Below the pieces are notes generated by a model, which was given only the letters and a program-made list of their open reading frames with translations, did no database searches and had not been told where the DNA came from. Of a DNA stretch of 64,000 bases, positions 1-61,730 are shown one piece after another. The stretch is taken from positions 4,872,501 to 4,936,500 of the forward strand of contig NC_135559.1 in NCBI RefSeq assembly GCF_964340395.1, in the 5' to 3' direction. Origin of the DNA: Glandiceps talaboti. Lineage: Eukaryota > Hemichordata > Enteropneusta > Spengelidae. Made by a program: the position numbers and the translations under genes. How positions within the stretch are numbered: position 1 is the first letter of the stretch; each line of letters starts with the position of its first letter.

Positions 1-35
1 AGGTAAAGGTTCAACGCTACTATTGAAGAACTGGA

Positions 36-285
36 CATGACAACGACCCCCCCCCCCCCCCCCCACTCCTTCCTACCTACATCCCATGACAATGACCTCC
101 CTCCAACCTACCTCCCATGACAATGCCCCACCTTAGCCCTCATGACAATGAACCCCACCAACCTCCCAGACAATGACCCCATCTACCTCCTACAACAACC
201 CCACCCCAACCTACCACTCATGACAATCACCCCCCCCCCCTCCACCTACCTCACGTCTCTACCAATCCCCTCCCCACCTAGCCCA
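36..285 (+). repeat. C-rich degenerate minisatellite
   Basis: About six irregular copies of catgacaatgacccc plus acctacctccc, with two long C runs (47-64 and 231-240). Confidence 0.8.
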
Positions 286-1652
286 GAGACTTACACTTTC
301 TATCAATGTTGAAGGAGAATAATGACGCCAAGTTATCAATTTATTCCTTAATTCTTGACACCATGGCTATAATATTTTACAGAAACTTTAACAAACAATA
401 CCCCTATAGTAACATAATGTCCTTATGTAGGTCTTCCCCTGCCTACTATTACCTGTCAGCTAGTATTACAACTTATGAGATATCTATTCCAAGCACTTGG
501 CTATCTGATTTGACATATTGGCGTGTTATAGCAAACAACATTTTCAAGCCAAAGATCCAAGTCTCTAGGCCCTGGTAGGGGAAAGGATATCAAACTCCAC
601 ACATCAAATGAGTAATATAGACTATTTTATGCGGCTCTTGTACACATTCATCAAATTTATACCTATTATTAATATTATATGAAATATACTGCAAGCAATA
701 ATTTATAATTTGAGAAATGACTGGCAAACTAGACTAACCCTGTACATGGGTCACCGTACATCAAGGACAGGTACTATGTAATGGTGTTTGATATGACTGA
801 CTGTAGTTTGTGAGTAGAGGTGTAAATCATAACGATATCGTATAGGAACTAGACTAGGCGGACTGGGACGCATGCTGAATGTAGAACATTGAAGATAATA
901 CAAATCTACTAGCGTTAGGGGGTCTGACACTATTCTCAGACTAAAGTGAATACAACTGTGTATCTATTGTACAGTCAGGCCACTGTTCCACATTCTGGCT
1001 GGCCAATGTAGTAGTAGTTTTCACTACAATGGACAATGAACAACATCCGGGCGTTTAAACCATCACTGAACAGAGACAGAGGGTGAGGCAAACTTCCAGG
1101 CACCTATGACCCCTTATTAGGCGCATGTGTGCCTAAGGTCATGTGTGCTGAATAGTGGGAGTGGGTCAAACTGTTGACAAAGATTGAAGTGTGCAGTTGA
1201 AATTTTTAGGAACAATTTTCGAGTAGTGTTTGGAAGAAAAGTTTAAACCAAAACAATGAATAAATTTTTCCTTCATACTGATTATCTTTTGAGTAATTAA
1301 ATGATGCAATGAAGGTAGTAAGTAAGTGTGGTATTTGGAATGGATGTCGTTTAAATCAGGTGGAATGTAAAATCAAAAGCAATAAGTATTTCACTGACAA
1401 TAATTAATTATGCATCATTTTCAATCAAACCATATATAATTTGGGATCATAATTAATTCAACAGTATTAATTGAATTAATACGAACAACCCACAAGCTAA
1501 TAATAACTTCACTAATTAATTAATGACTTGATAATTAATAACTAGTCACTGTAAATACAGCAGTTAATAAATAAACTATTTGTAAAAGATTCAACACTTT
1601 TAATTAACATCAACACCATGCTAATTATATACCAATTAATGATATAACAGAT
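286..1652. other. CASK intron after E9, distal part: no gene seen
   Basis: This is AT-rich intron with no recognised exon or element. A 20-bp word (attgtacagtcaggccactg, 966-985) recurs at 4463-4482. The 90-residue frame at 306-578 has no features. Confidence 0.6.
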
Positions 1653-1907
1653 AATTACACATTATGATTTATTTCAAATCAAAGCTGATATCAAGTATAT
1701 ATTGTACCAATCTAATTAAAATCTGATGTGGTGAAAGCGGCTAGATGTCTGTATTTACCTCTATTTCCATCACTTTGTGTAATTTGTTTTGTTCTGCCTT
1801 CCCAAGGCAGCAATCACCCGGAACAAAACAAACAACATGTGTAATCAAATTGGTACAATATATACTTGATATCAGCTTTGATTTGAAATAAATCATAATG
1901 TGTAATT
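1653..1907. mobile_element. Foldback element with perfect 59-bp inverted arms and nested inner stems
   Basis: Bases 1653-1711 are the exact reverse complement of 1849-1907. In the 137-bp spacer, TTTGTTTTGTTC (1783-1794) pairs with 1821-1832, and TGCCTT (1795-1800) pairs with AAGGCA (1804-1809) across a 3-nt loop. No clear target duplication was seen. A MITE or foldback transposon is the simplest reading. Confidence 0.8.
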
Positions 1908-2485
1908 TAATCAGATTGTATTGTACAATGTTTGGAATAAATTCTAAGGTTGTAAACCAGAGGAACAATAAACAAATCTGTCTTTCATACCAAGTATAAA
2001 TAATGATAGGTTATCATATTAACAAGTAAATATAATAAGAGTTATGCTTATTATATTTTCAATAAAGGTATGATTTTGATTCATGGTTTAGAAGAAAAAA
2101 ATTATGTCTTCTGACTATACATGTGTGTTATAATGAGAACAAAGTACGAACTGCTTTTAAAAAACAAAGGGTTCTACAGATTGTCCTACAGAGGGCGCTC
2201 ATCAATATGGCACTCATGCTGACTAGATTGAAAGTTATTATGCATGTACATTGCATTATCACTTGGATCATACACTGTATACCAAGTGATTACAAAAGTG
2301 CATATTAAAACAAATCTTCCTAATACTGTATAAGAACAAGACTATAAAGACACATTAACAACAGTGCAACCTATGTCAGAATTCATTTTCAAAACTACTG
2401 TAAATACAAACTTTATACAATGTTTTACTATGTAACAGTTCTGATACAGCGCAAACTCAGACATATACGTAAACAAAATATTTAC
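1908..2485. other. CASK intron after E9, proximal part
   Basis: No gene or recognised element. Only short frames without features. Confidence 0.5.
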
Positions 2486-50753
<48,268 letters not shown>

Positions 50754-52249
50754 CTAGAAATAAGGAGAAAGATACGGATAAGTCATTGAACTGAATCCTT
50801 TTCCCTAAAACGTAGAAAATACATACGTATATTTATATTAAAAAGAGTTTTTACAAAACATACTACAAACAGCACAAGTAAGAAAATGCATGGAAAGATA
50901 GTTACACATGCAGTCGTCTAATGTTTTTGCTGTTTTTATTTCAATATAGAAATCAAAGACCCTGGAGTAAGCCAGGATCTAAGAGAAGATGTACCATTTG
51001 CTTCAATAATCTCATAAGGTTACACGATTCTAGGTGCATGTGGGAAAACAACTGTTTGCATCATAGTAAAGTACATATTGAACATGGCAGAACAAGCCCC
51101 CTCGGCACCAGATTCTGCATCTTTACATTTGTACATACATTTATCAATCAAAGTGGTTGCAGGAATAAAACAAGTATCTGAGAGATATCATATTCAGCCT
51201 ACTAGCTAGCCAAGAAAGATATACAACGCAATAATACATGTATGGCTTACTTCTAAATTTAGTAAGTTATGATTGCAGACAAGATACAGTCTGTGCAGCT
51301 CACTTTATGGCTCACAACTAAATACATGCACAGATACATGTATGATATTCAAACCCCCATCCCTTACGACTCATAATTATGTATGAACACCATCACACAC
51401 ATATCATATGTATGATCTTCAAGCACCCCTTCTTCAAGCACCCCCTTCTTCCAGCTCCATCACCACCTTGCATAGATCCATTACATACAAGTAGCAACAG
51501 ATCTATGCAGGGTTCTCTTGAGCGTTTAAGCATTTTCCCTAGACTGTTTTCACAAGAGGGATCAGAGAATTATGACAACTTTCGTATCTGTCTGTCGGAC
51601 ACTAAGAAGAAAGAATCATTGGTGTTCTTGTTTTGTGTTTGATGCCATGTGTGCATTAAACATAAAATAATTTATGGTATGATTTCATTGAATGACAAAG
51701 CTCAGATTCAGAAATTACAAAATGGATTGGCACCCTTGTTACTTTGCTCTATGTGAACGTGGTACATCTCACCATTGAATGCTCTCAGACTGGCTTTAAA
51801 AGCTAATGGAGTTGGAAGTGAAACAATGAGCGTACACCATTACTTCATGGAGTATGACACCTACTGTCCAACTCTATTTGCAATTCTCAGACACAGTTCA
51901 TTTATGACATTCGACATAATTTTGGTGACGTTTGAAAACGACAAGAAATGACATGCATATCACTTCCTGTGTGACCTACACTCCATAGAGGATTCCTATT
52001 GCAATGTTTTACCATCACATGTAATAACAGTTGATTATTTCTACTCTGTGAATGCTAAAAATTTATAGTCTTTATATACATTCTAGTCTATCAATGTTAT
52101 AATTACAATTAGTGGGTGATCTAGACGAGTGGATAGCAATCAAGATATAAAAATGAAGAAATATGCTCTTCTGATGATAACTAGGACAAGATTGACATCA
52201 AAGTATTTAAACAGTGTTTCCATAGGTAAAATATATTCTGTTGATGGCA

Positions 52250-52270
52250 CCCCCCCCCCCAAAAAAAAAT
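52250..52270 (+). repeat. C run followed by A run
   Basis: About ten C then nine A. Confidence 0.9.
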
Positions 52271-52683
52271 GATGGCTCCAAAGTGTCCACTTGAAATCTA
52301 TGAAAGATTTACCAGATCACCCACCTAACTCCTAATATAATCAAGCTTTCCCACACCTTACCAAGTAGAAACAAGGTGTGGAAAAGGTCTCCAATTTGAC
52401 ATCTATGCCCTAAGGCTAAAATATATACACAGTGAGTCGTGTGTCTATTATACGCTTCACAGAACATATTCCTTGACACAGCAATATTCTGTTGTATCAT
52501 GTCCTTGGCACACTCTATCCACTTGTGATGGAATACATAGTTAATCCACAGCATGGATGGAACAATGAATCATGGTTTTTACTGATGAGTTACATAATAA
52601 ATGATATTATAATAGTTTTAATTTAAACACAAGATGTACAACAGTATTTCTGCAATACTTTTAACATAAAGAAAGCCCTAATA

Positions 52684-52797
52684 TTATTCTTGCAAGCCAG
52701 AGTACATACTTCTGCTGAAGCAACAAAACATGGCCTCTTGGCAGGTATGCTTCAGACAGTGCCAAAAAGACGCCTGTGGTTTTACCACATTGCCTGA
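52684..52797 (-). mobile_element. ~112-bp MITE, copy 3
   Basis: Left end tattcttgcaagccagagta; right end reversed is caatgtggtaaaaccacagg. The middle (ggcctcttggcaggtatgct) matches the 32261 copy. Target duplication is not clear. Confidence 0.7.
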
Positions 52798-53010
52798 CAT
52801 GTACATATGAAGTATGTTGTAGATTATAACTCTATATACAATCCATACAGCATGTAATAAAAGTCCAGGTGTGTATTTAGCTGACCTTCCACCATGCATG
52901 CTTTGGATGCTACAGATATTAAGATGACAACACGTCTCTGTATTACCAATAGTCGATTTTCCGGTTCCACGATGTACTGCTTGAGAGGATGGCTTTTATG
53001 TTGTTACAGT

Positions 53011-53684
53011 GGTATCCAGTCAAAACGTCCCCGGGTCAAAACGTCCCCGGTTTCCATAAGTCAAAACGTCCCCGGGTCAAAACATCCCCAGGTCAAAACG
53101 TCCCCGTCTTTCCATTTTTCTCGACCCAAACTATTTGTGTGAGTGTGTGTGTGTGTGTGTGTGTGTTACATTATATCCTTATTTCTTACTATTTCTTACA
53201 TCACAATACAGTAATGTGACTGCGTACCCACCTCAGGTGCCCAAAATACGTTTATGCGGCTCCCATGGATCGGCTAACACAAGTGCTAATTAGCGACACA
53301 AATGAAGAGGGCTGTAAGGTTTGAAGTCACGCGTGGCGACGCTTCAAATACTTGAATGTTGCGATTGATCAATGTATTTAGCACATCATGCAAATATAGT
53401 TAATCGTGATGAACGAAAGTAGTATGCACTGGCAAGTCGGTGAAAACTAAATTGTATCTTTCACGGTAAATCACGAAAATGGTTCGGAATATGGGCATCG
53501 ATACTTGACCGTGTTTTAGGGAAGGAACGGAAACTGTTACACAGTCAAGTCTCTTGGTTAAATTTTGGTCTGACCCGGGGACGTTTTTGACCCGGGGACG
53601 TTTTGACCCGGGGACGTTTTGGTCATACCCGGGGACGTTTTGACCCGGGGACGTTTTGACCTGGGGACGTTATGACTGGTAAGC
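53011..53684. mobile_element. 674-bp non-autonomous transposon with mirrored subterminal repeats
   Basis: Ends GGTATCCAGTCAAAACGTCC and, reversed, GCTTACCAGTCATAACGTCC. The exact 8-bp repeat GTTACAGT flanks it (53003-53010, 53685-53692). Behind the left end are five copies of GTCAAAACGTCCCCGG; behind the right end are six in reverse. The interior (53110-53570) has a GT tract and no transposase frame. hAT-like by duplication length. Confidence 0.9.
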
Positions 53685-54034
53685 GTTACAGTTAGTCTTG
53701 TCTCATTTCATGATCACAATTATAAATCACAGCAAAATACTCCTGGAAAGCATGTACCATTGTAGATGTAAGAGACCGACCTAGCAATGGTACAAGTACA
53801 AAGCACTCTATAGTACATGTACATATTGCATATACTCCATTTATCTTAATGCTAGGCGTTGCAGAACGTTAATTAATTATTAATAGCGATGAAATCTCTG
53901 CAAACTTACTAGCAATCATTAAGTATTTGGTGGGTGCTATTTCTACCATGACTACTAAGTACAGAGAGTTTCAGCACTCACTTAGATCCTAAATGGGCCA
54001 TTACACAGCTTTGATCTATGGCTTTCATAAAAGG

Positions 54035-54870
54035 CTAACAGCATTCACAAACGTGACTTTATCACAGGTATCCGAGATTTAACTTTTGATGTCATACATG
54101 TACATTGTATGGTTGAGTGCATTCATGAAAACTGTAATAAAATTCAAACATGGTTTCTAATTTAGCTTATTTAGCTTAAAGAATATTGTCAAATCCAGCA
54201 TACACAAACGTGACTTTTAACACAGGTAAACATATCCCAGATGTCATCATGTTATATTCTATGGTTGAGGCCATTAATGAAAACTGTAATAAATTCAAAC
54301 ATGGCGTCTAATTTAGCTTATATAGCTAAATACAAATTGTAGCTAATCTGCTATATTGAAATCCAGCATACACATACGTGGCTTTATCACAGGTATCAAA
54401 GATGTCATACTGCGTATGTGGTTTAAGTTAGAAACCATGTTGGTATCCAGATTAGATTAAGTACATGTGCATTGATGGAAACTGTAATAAATTCAAACAT
54501 GGCATCTAATTTAGCTTAATTAGCTAAACAGCTAACCTGCTACATTGAAATCCAGGGACGGCAACATACACAAATGTGACTTTAGTACAAGTATACGAGA
54601 TTTAACTTCTGATGTCATACTATGTACAGTTGAGTACAATGGTGAAAACTCTTAACAAAAGTAAGATTCACAGGGCTCTAAATATGCTTAAAGGTAATCA
54701 AGTTGTATATACTTTGAGGACTAATAAATAAATAAACAAATTAATAAATATAAATAAATAAATAAATAAATAATCTACTTATGTGGAATCCAATGAACAA
54801 GCAAAATAGTATACATATGATTTTATGACAGGCATACAAAATTTATACCTTCTATTACATATATGGTTGA
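54035..54870 (+). repeat. Degenerate ~130-180-bp tandem repeat, about five copies
   Basis: Shared words: acaaacgtgactttatcaca, ggtatccgagatttaac, gatgtcatac, atggttgag, gaaaactgtaataaattcaa, acatggcgtctaatttagct. The copy near 54800 is diverged and follows an (AAAT) tract. Confidence 0.85.
54722..54772 (+). repeat. (AAAT)n microsatellite
   Basis: About twelve units with interruptions. Confidence 0.9.
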
Positions 54871-55894
54871 GTATACATTTGTATAACACAACATTTTTCA
54901 AACCCAAGCAATTCTTTTTCCTTTTACAGTACTAGTGTATCATTTTTAGGCAAAGGTTTGAGAACAATGATACCACTTGCAAACATTTCCATACCTTGCA
55001 TCATAATTTTAATATGGAATGCCAATAAAATATCTAGGGAATTCAGGTAGATTTTATTTACCGTACTCGCATTAAAAAAACACTGCATAATATAACTGAA
55101 ATAAACAAAATACAATAACATAGTGGTGCCCCCCCCCCCTCCCCTCAATGATGGGTATCAAGTATTCTCAAGTATTCTCCCACTAAATGAGGTTATACAT
55201 AGAGTAGAGAGTAGACTGAAATCATTAATTACAGGTCCTCATATATGATTTAATAAAATATAATATATATATATCAATGCTATTGTTTTTTATATATTAC
55301 AGCTAAATGCAATTTTCAGATTACTGAAGATTATTTTCTTAAATTAAAATCATTTCTTACCTTTTATTTCAAAATTTAATAACAATTATAATTTTTTGAT
55401 TCTGACATTATTTTTTATATTCTGGCGATATTTAATTCATCATTTTGTCATTGGTTGCATATAACCTTAAAGACATCTTGAAACATTTATTTATGCATTG
55501 TCACATTAATCATCTTTATGCAGTCATGAAATACATTTGCATTAATGAATACAAACATATAGTATTGAAGTCTTGCCTCATTTCTTGTTATCATTTTGTT
55601 GGTGTGGATATTTTAGCTGACTTACATTGAAATGTCCTCAATAGATGCCATGAGGGAATAATAGCACACAGTTGTACACATCAGGGGACTGACCTGTTTT
55701 CACAAAGGACTACATTTGATATACACAAATGATTTATTTATTATAAGAAACACGGTCTTTGTTATGCTATCACTCTGAATAATGTGTAGTGAAATGTAAT
55801 ATTGTCAAAACATAATCAGTATTTTTCACTAAGGTTTGGTAATTCTTAGTCTGGATTCCAATGTGGTATCAAATCATCTCTAACTCCTACTTAA

Positions 55895-57700
55895 GATTCG
55901 GTGAAGGATAGAGAAATCTTAAGATTCGGTGAAGGATAGAGAAATCTTATGATTTGATGGGAATAGAGAGATCTTAAGATTCGATAAAGGATAGAGATCT
56001 TATGATTTGATGAAGGATAGAGATCTTATGATTTGATGAAGGATAGACAGATCTTAAGATTCAATGAAGGATAGAGAGATCTTAAGATTCAATGAAGGAT
56101 AGAGAGATCTTATGATTTGATGAAGGATAGAGATCTTATGATTTGATGAAGGATAGACAGATCTTAAGATTCAATGAAGGATAGAGAGATCTTAAGATTC
56201 AATGAAGGATAGAGAGATCTTAAGATTCAATGAAGGATAGACAGATCTTAAGATTCAATGAAGGATAGAGATCTTAAGATTCAATGAAGGATAGAGATCT
56301 TAAGATTTGATGGGGATAGAGAGAGATCTTAAGATTCAATAAAGGACAGAGAGATCTTAAGATTCGATAAAGGATAGAGAGATCTTAAGATTCAATGAAG
56401 GATAGAGATCTTAAGATTCAATGAAGGATAGACAGATCTTAAGATTCAATGAAGGATAGAGAGATCTTAAGATTCAATGAAGGATAGAGATCTTAAGATT
56501 CAATAAAGGATAGACACATCTTATGATTTGATTAGGATAGAGAGATCTTAAGATTCAGTGCAGGTTAGACAGATCTTATGATTTGATGAGGATAGGCAGA
56601 TCTTAAGATTCAATGAATGATAGAGAGATCTTATGATTTGATGAAGGATAGACAGATCTTAAGATTCAATGAAGGATAGAGAGATCTCAAGATTCAATGA
56701 AGGATAGAGAGATCTTATGATTTGATGAAGGATAGAGATCTTATGATTTGATGAAGGATAGACAGATCTTAAGATTCAATGAAGGATAGAGAGATCTTAA
56801 GATTCAATGAAGGATAGAGAGATCTTAAGATTCAATGAAGGATAGACAGATCTTAAGATTCAATGAAGGATAGAGATCTTAAGATTCAATGAAGGATAGA
56901 GATCTTAAGATTTGATGGGGATAGAGAGAGATCTTAAGATTCAATAAAGGACAGAGAGATCTTAAGATTCGATAAAGGATAGAGAGATCTTAAGATTCAA
57001 TGAAGGATAGAGATCTTAAGATTCAATGAAGGATAGACAGATCTTAAGATTCAATGAAGGATAGAGAGATCTTAAGATTCAATGAAGGATAGAGATCTTA
57101 AGATTCAATAAAGGATAGACACATCTTATGATTTGATTAGGATAGAGAGATCTTAAGATTCAGTGCAGGTTAGACAGATCTTATGATTTGATGAGGATAG
57201 GCAGATCTTAAGATTCAATGAATGATAGAGAGATCTTATGATTTGATTAGGATAGACAGATCTTAAGATTCAATGAAGGACAGACAGATCTTAAGATTCA
57301 ATGAATGATAGAGAGATCTTATGATTTGATTAGGTTAGACAGATCTTAAGATTTAATGAAAGATAGAGATCTTAAGATCTGATGAGGATAGAGATCTTAA
57401 GATTCAATGAAGGGTAGAGAGATCTTAAGATTCAATGAAGGATAGAGATCTTAAGATTTGATGAGGATAGGCAGAGAACTTAAGATTCAATGAAGGATAG
57501 AGTTAAATTTTAACGAGGATAGGCAGATATCTTAAGATTCAATGAAGGATAGCGATATCTTAAGATTTGGTGAAGGATAGACAGATCTTAAGATTCAATG
57601 AAGGATAGACAGATCTTAAGATTCAATGAAGGATAGAGATCTTAAGATTTTATAAAGGATAGGCAGATCTTAAGATTTTATAAAGGATAGCACTAGACTA
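55895..57700 (+). repeat. 1.8-kb minisatellite, ~26-28-bp unit, with 605-bp internal duplication
   Basis: The unit is gatcttaagattcaatgaag plus gatagaga, about 65 copies with variants (tatgatttgatg, acagatc). The block from about 56024 repeats at +605 to about 57245 with one mismatch noticed. Most units carry the 10-bp palindrome ATCTTAAGAT. Confidence 0.96.
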
Positions 57701-57717
57701 GGTAACTCCAATTACAG

Positions 57718-58010
57718 GAAGGAAGGGGATCTGATAACATTTGCATAAATTAAGATATCTTGTATCATAATTTTGGTTCAAAACTTTCTTAACAAAAGGG
57801 GGAACGGAACATTAATAAACATTGTATAGATTTACATAATTTGAGGGTGAGCCCCCTTAATAATGGGGAAGGGAGTATGATAAATCTTGCTCAATTTACA
57901 TAATATACCATGCCATCATTTTGGTGAAGAACACAGTATAGGAGGAGTGGGGAATATGATAAAACTTGCATAAATTTGCATAGCTTGAAAGATAATTTTA
58001 GTCAGGAAAA
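57718..58010 (+). repeat. Degenerate ~85-bp tandem repeat
   Basis: About four copies of ggggaaggggatatgataaa, then cttgcataaatttacataat. Confidence 0.75.
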
Positions 58011-58770
58011 TGGGGAAATTATGGAAAAAATGCTGTTGCTGGAAAATATTTGAGACTCGTAGTGACAAGGAAGATATACATCAAGGAATAACATCTACAT
58101 TTGTAATTAAAGTAGTGAATTCCAGGAAAATGAAACCCTACAAATGTCAAACTAGCTTAGAAGTAAAAAGTAAGCTGATGACAAAATCTCACGATGTAGT
58201 GATACTGTAATCACTCGGCTGAAACTACTTCCACTCTCCAAATTAGGATATGAACATATTGTGAATTCCAGGAAAATAAAACCCTTGGAATTAAATGTGA
58301 TTTTCCAAGATTTACTACCGATAATAAATTGCAGAAAACATTTTGTTTTAATCAAGTGTAACTTGAAAGTATATTTTACCTTCACTTCCTAATCCTTACC
58401 TACATTAGTGAAAATGACATTTAAGATGAATAACAAAATAGTCATAGGTCTGTCACGACTTACATCAGCAGCGGGTTAAACTAACTTCATTGAAAACTGT
58501 ATATTTACATAACAATATGTTCGTTTGTTATACAAATTTTATATGAAGTTATCACAGTTTTGTGGGGGGAAATTCCATTTATTATAAAGCAAAAATCAGT
58601 TCCTTGATGATTCATCGGGTATGACCTACATGTACCTCCTATTGAAGAGTACAGCATACATTGGTTTTTTTTTCCAGACTTTAGTCATGTCAAACCACAA
58701 CGTATAAACTATTTGCCAATTATGCAAACCGGAGAAGCACAACTGTGGATTAATACCAACCATACTCAAT

Positions 58771-58791
58771 TCCACACACACACACACACAC
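58771..58791 (+). repeat. (CA)n microsatellite
   Basis: Ten CA units. Confidence 0.95.
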
Positions 58792-59057
58792 GTCACTTTA
58801 CTACAAAATTTCCTAGTAAAGATACAGTCCTATAGAAAAGCCATGATTGCCGGGTGTTTGAAATCTATTTATTGAATGAATTCTAATTATCTGTCAAATT
58901 ATTGCTCAGGTTCATGGCAGGGTCACGCCAATCTCCAACCTATTCAATACGGATCAATACTGTACCATTCTAATGCACTCAATCATAAGCCAGTACATGT
59001 TGTGAACTGTCAAGGCACGTTGCAATACACATAGTATGTGTCTCCAAGTACTTTTAA

Positions 59058-59370
59058 GGTAGAATGTGCCTCGGGGACAGATTTCCCTGAAAATCAAAGT
59101 TCTTCAATTCTCTCCAACCTTTCCCATTTGAAAGCTTGTTCCCGGTCCTTTTGAAATAATAAACTTAAAAGAAACTTGGAGATTCATCATCTTGTTTTCA
59201 AGGAAATCCTTAATCATTTATTTTGCCATAGAGTTAACACAGTTTTCAGCAGCGCTAGCCATATTGGATTCGGTGGCCATATTGGAGTTGGCAGCCATAT
59301 TTGATTTGGCAGCCATATTGGATTCTAAAATGACTAAATTTTGATATCATTTTGGCCTCTATTTCAAGAC
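59058..59370 (+). mobile_element. Dispersed repeat with internal GCCATATTGG copies, copy 2
   Basis: It aligns with 21748-22060. Here the gccatattggatt unit occurs four times, with cggtg or ttggca linkers. Confidence 0.75.
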
Positions 59371-60276
59371 TTTGCACCGTAACCCCTGATTTTTTTCATT
59401 GATTTTAAGTGAGAATAGGTTGGCGTTTCCTTGAACAAAGTAACAGAAAAAGTTTTAAGAGTTTAATACCGGGGTGCATTTCATGTTAAAGTTGCATATT
59501 CCAACTTCAGCTATCACTTTTATCCAGATAATTGGTTTCATAAAACTCATCTAGTATCATAATGTGGAGTTGTGTAATTGAACTATTACATTACCCAACA
59601 ATATTCAGTTGGACTCAACATTATTTCCAATGTTTTGGGGTCTTGTTATGTGCTGCAAGTTGGTATAACCTACAACCTCCCATCCCCCAGGTATGGATTA
59701 CTAGATGCTAGTATCCCTCCTCCGTTACAAGGCTTCCAAACCTTACCAAAAACACTGTACTCTCAATATTTGACCTTACTCAACTTTGACCTTCTGACCT
59801 CTGGATATAATAGATCTGCTGAAATGAGTTTGATACAGATATAAGTGAACTAAAAATTGATTAAATTCCATTTACTCCTACCCAGGTAATATTAAAAATA
59901 CTGACAACGGGTATAGGTAGTCAATGAAGATTAAATTGGCTGAATTATTTAGTGAGTCGTGCCCTTGTAAGTTGTAATATTGTCAGCATGAAAAGCTACG
60001 GTTCTCATTTGGTTTCTTTTTTCATTATTTTCGTATTACATCTCACAACATTTAACTGCGAAATGAACTGTAAATATTTCAATTTTTGACATTATGTTTC
60101 AGGTGATGTTAGATTATTCTCAAACCAACTGGGTGGAGGAAATTCAAGAGCTATGAGTTACATGCTGTTTACCAGCTGTAATGATCATTGATGTACCAAT
60201 GGACTCTTCATCACTCTACAAATCACACCTATACACATGATACAGTGCAACCATACACAGTAGGGTTGGTGGCAGG

Positions 60277-60447
60277 CAGTGTGCCCTCTAATGATAGCCA
60301 AATTTTGTTGTTGTGAGTCAAAATGAGAAAAACTGGCATTTCTTGTGAGTCTCCACATAGTAAGAGATAGGGGAACACCAAATTTTGGTGCGTCACTAGA
60401 AACTGTGTTTGTCAGTGGTGTGTCAACTTAGCTTAAAGGGCACACTG
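60277..60447 (+). mobile_element. hAT-like MITE (CAGTGTGC family), complete
   Basis: The copy is 171 bp with inverted ends CAGTGTGCCCTCTAA and, reversed, CAGTGTGCCCTTTAA. Exact 8-bp target duplication GTGGCAGG (60269-60276, 60448-60455). Confidence 0.92.
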
Positions 60448-61457
60448 GTGGCAGGAGCTTGTTGGGTGGGGATGGGGGTTATTATCACAACAAAACACTA
60501 ATTTTTGACTGATCTCTGAAGGTACTGTATAGCTGGGGAAAACATGTTTAACAAATGAATATGTGACATTTGCTTTGAATTTATTTTTATGTTATACAGC
60601 TCAAGGCTCTTTTCTCCTTCTTTATAAAATATAGATCAAATACCAGAGATACTACTTTGGCACATTTTCTTTCCTTTGATGAAGTTGTTTATCAGCACAA
60701 AACACTGCAACTTATAAAAATAACACATAAATAAATAAATAATTATGTGACTTTGATAAGTGGCACACCTACGGCGATCAATCATGTGTTGATAACAGAA
60801 AGCAATATACATATAATATGCATGTGAACCAGTAAAAAATTAATTTCAAGAAACGTTGTCACTCTTTTATTGATCTAGTGCTCATTAGCTGACAATATGA
60901 GAACTACATTGACTATGAATGGAGATGAAATGTAGTGGAACACTATTACTTACTATTCCTTTTCTCAAAACTGCTCTTCTGCTCATCACATACATGTACA
61001 GACAACTGAAATCCTCTATACCATCCTTCATGTATTGTTGTACATCAAATATTTGCTTCCATATTAAGAAAAAGGCAATATTCACTTGTTTGCAAAGTCA
61101 CAAATATTACGAAATGTCAGTAAGTGAAAGGCAACATTCCTAGACAAATAAATATACATGTAGCCCCTGACAGGCATATCTAGTACAATTCTACATTCAT
61201 TTACATATTGATATTTTAACTCTAAAATCTTTCATCTTCTATACAATGTATATAGATTATGTTTACCTTTCCTTAACTTTATCTGATATCTCTTTAGATA
61301 TGAAGTGAAGAAAGTGTACCATGGTATTCGTTTATAAGAACTTACACGATATGTGTACTTGACTTGGATTATAGCCATTCATTTAGGAAACATGTTCAAG
61401 GAGCACCACTCCCACCCCACCACAGAACATCTTGATCCTTAACACACACACAAATAA

Positions 61458-61490
61458 ATACATACATACATACATACATACATACATACA

Positions 61491-61521
<31 letters not shown>

Positions 61522-61730
61522 CATACATACATACATACATACATACATACATACATACATACATACATACATACATACATACATACATACATACATACAT
61601 ACATACATACATACATACATACATACATACATACATACATACATACATACATACATACATCCATCCATCCATCCATCCATCCATCCATCCATCCATCCAT
61701 ACCCTATCCATACATACATACCCTATCCAA
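61458..61730 (+). repeat. (ACAT)n then (CCAT)n microsatellite
   Basis: About fifty ACAT units with one interruption at 61490, then about ten CCAT units. Translated frames are artefacts. Confidence 0.97.

Noticed and set aside
61261-61310. Possible CASK first exon before a gtaaac donor
   Set aside because: The translation before the donor (KEISDKVKE) does not match the expected YELCEVIGK and the phase is wrong.
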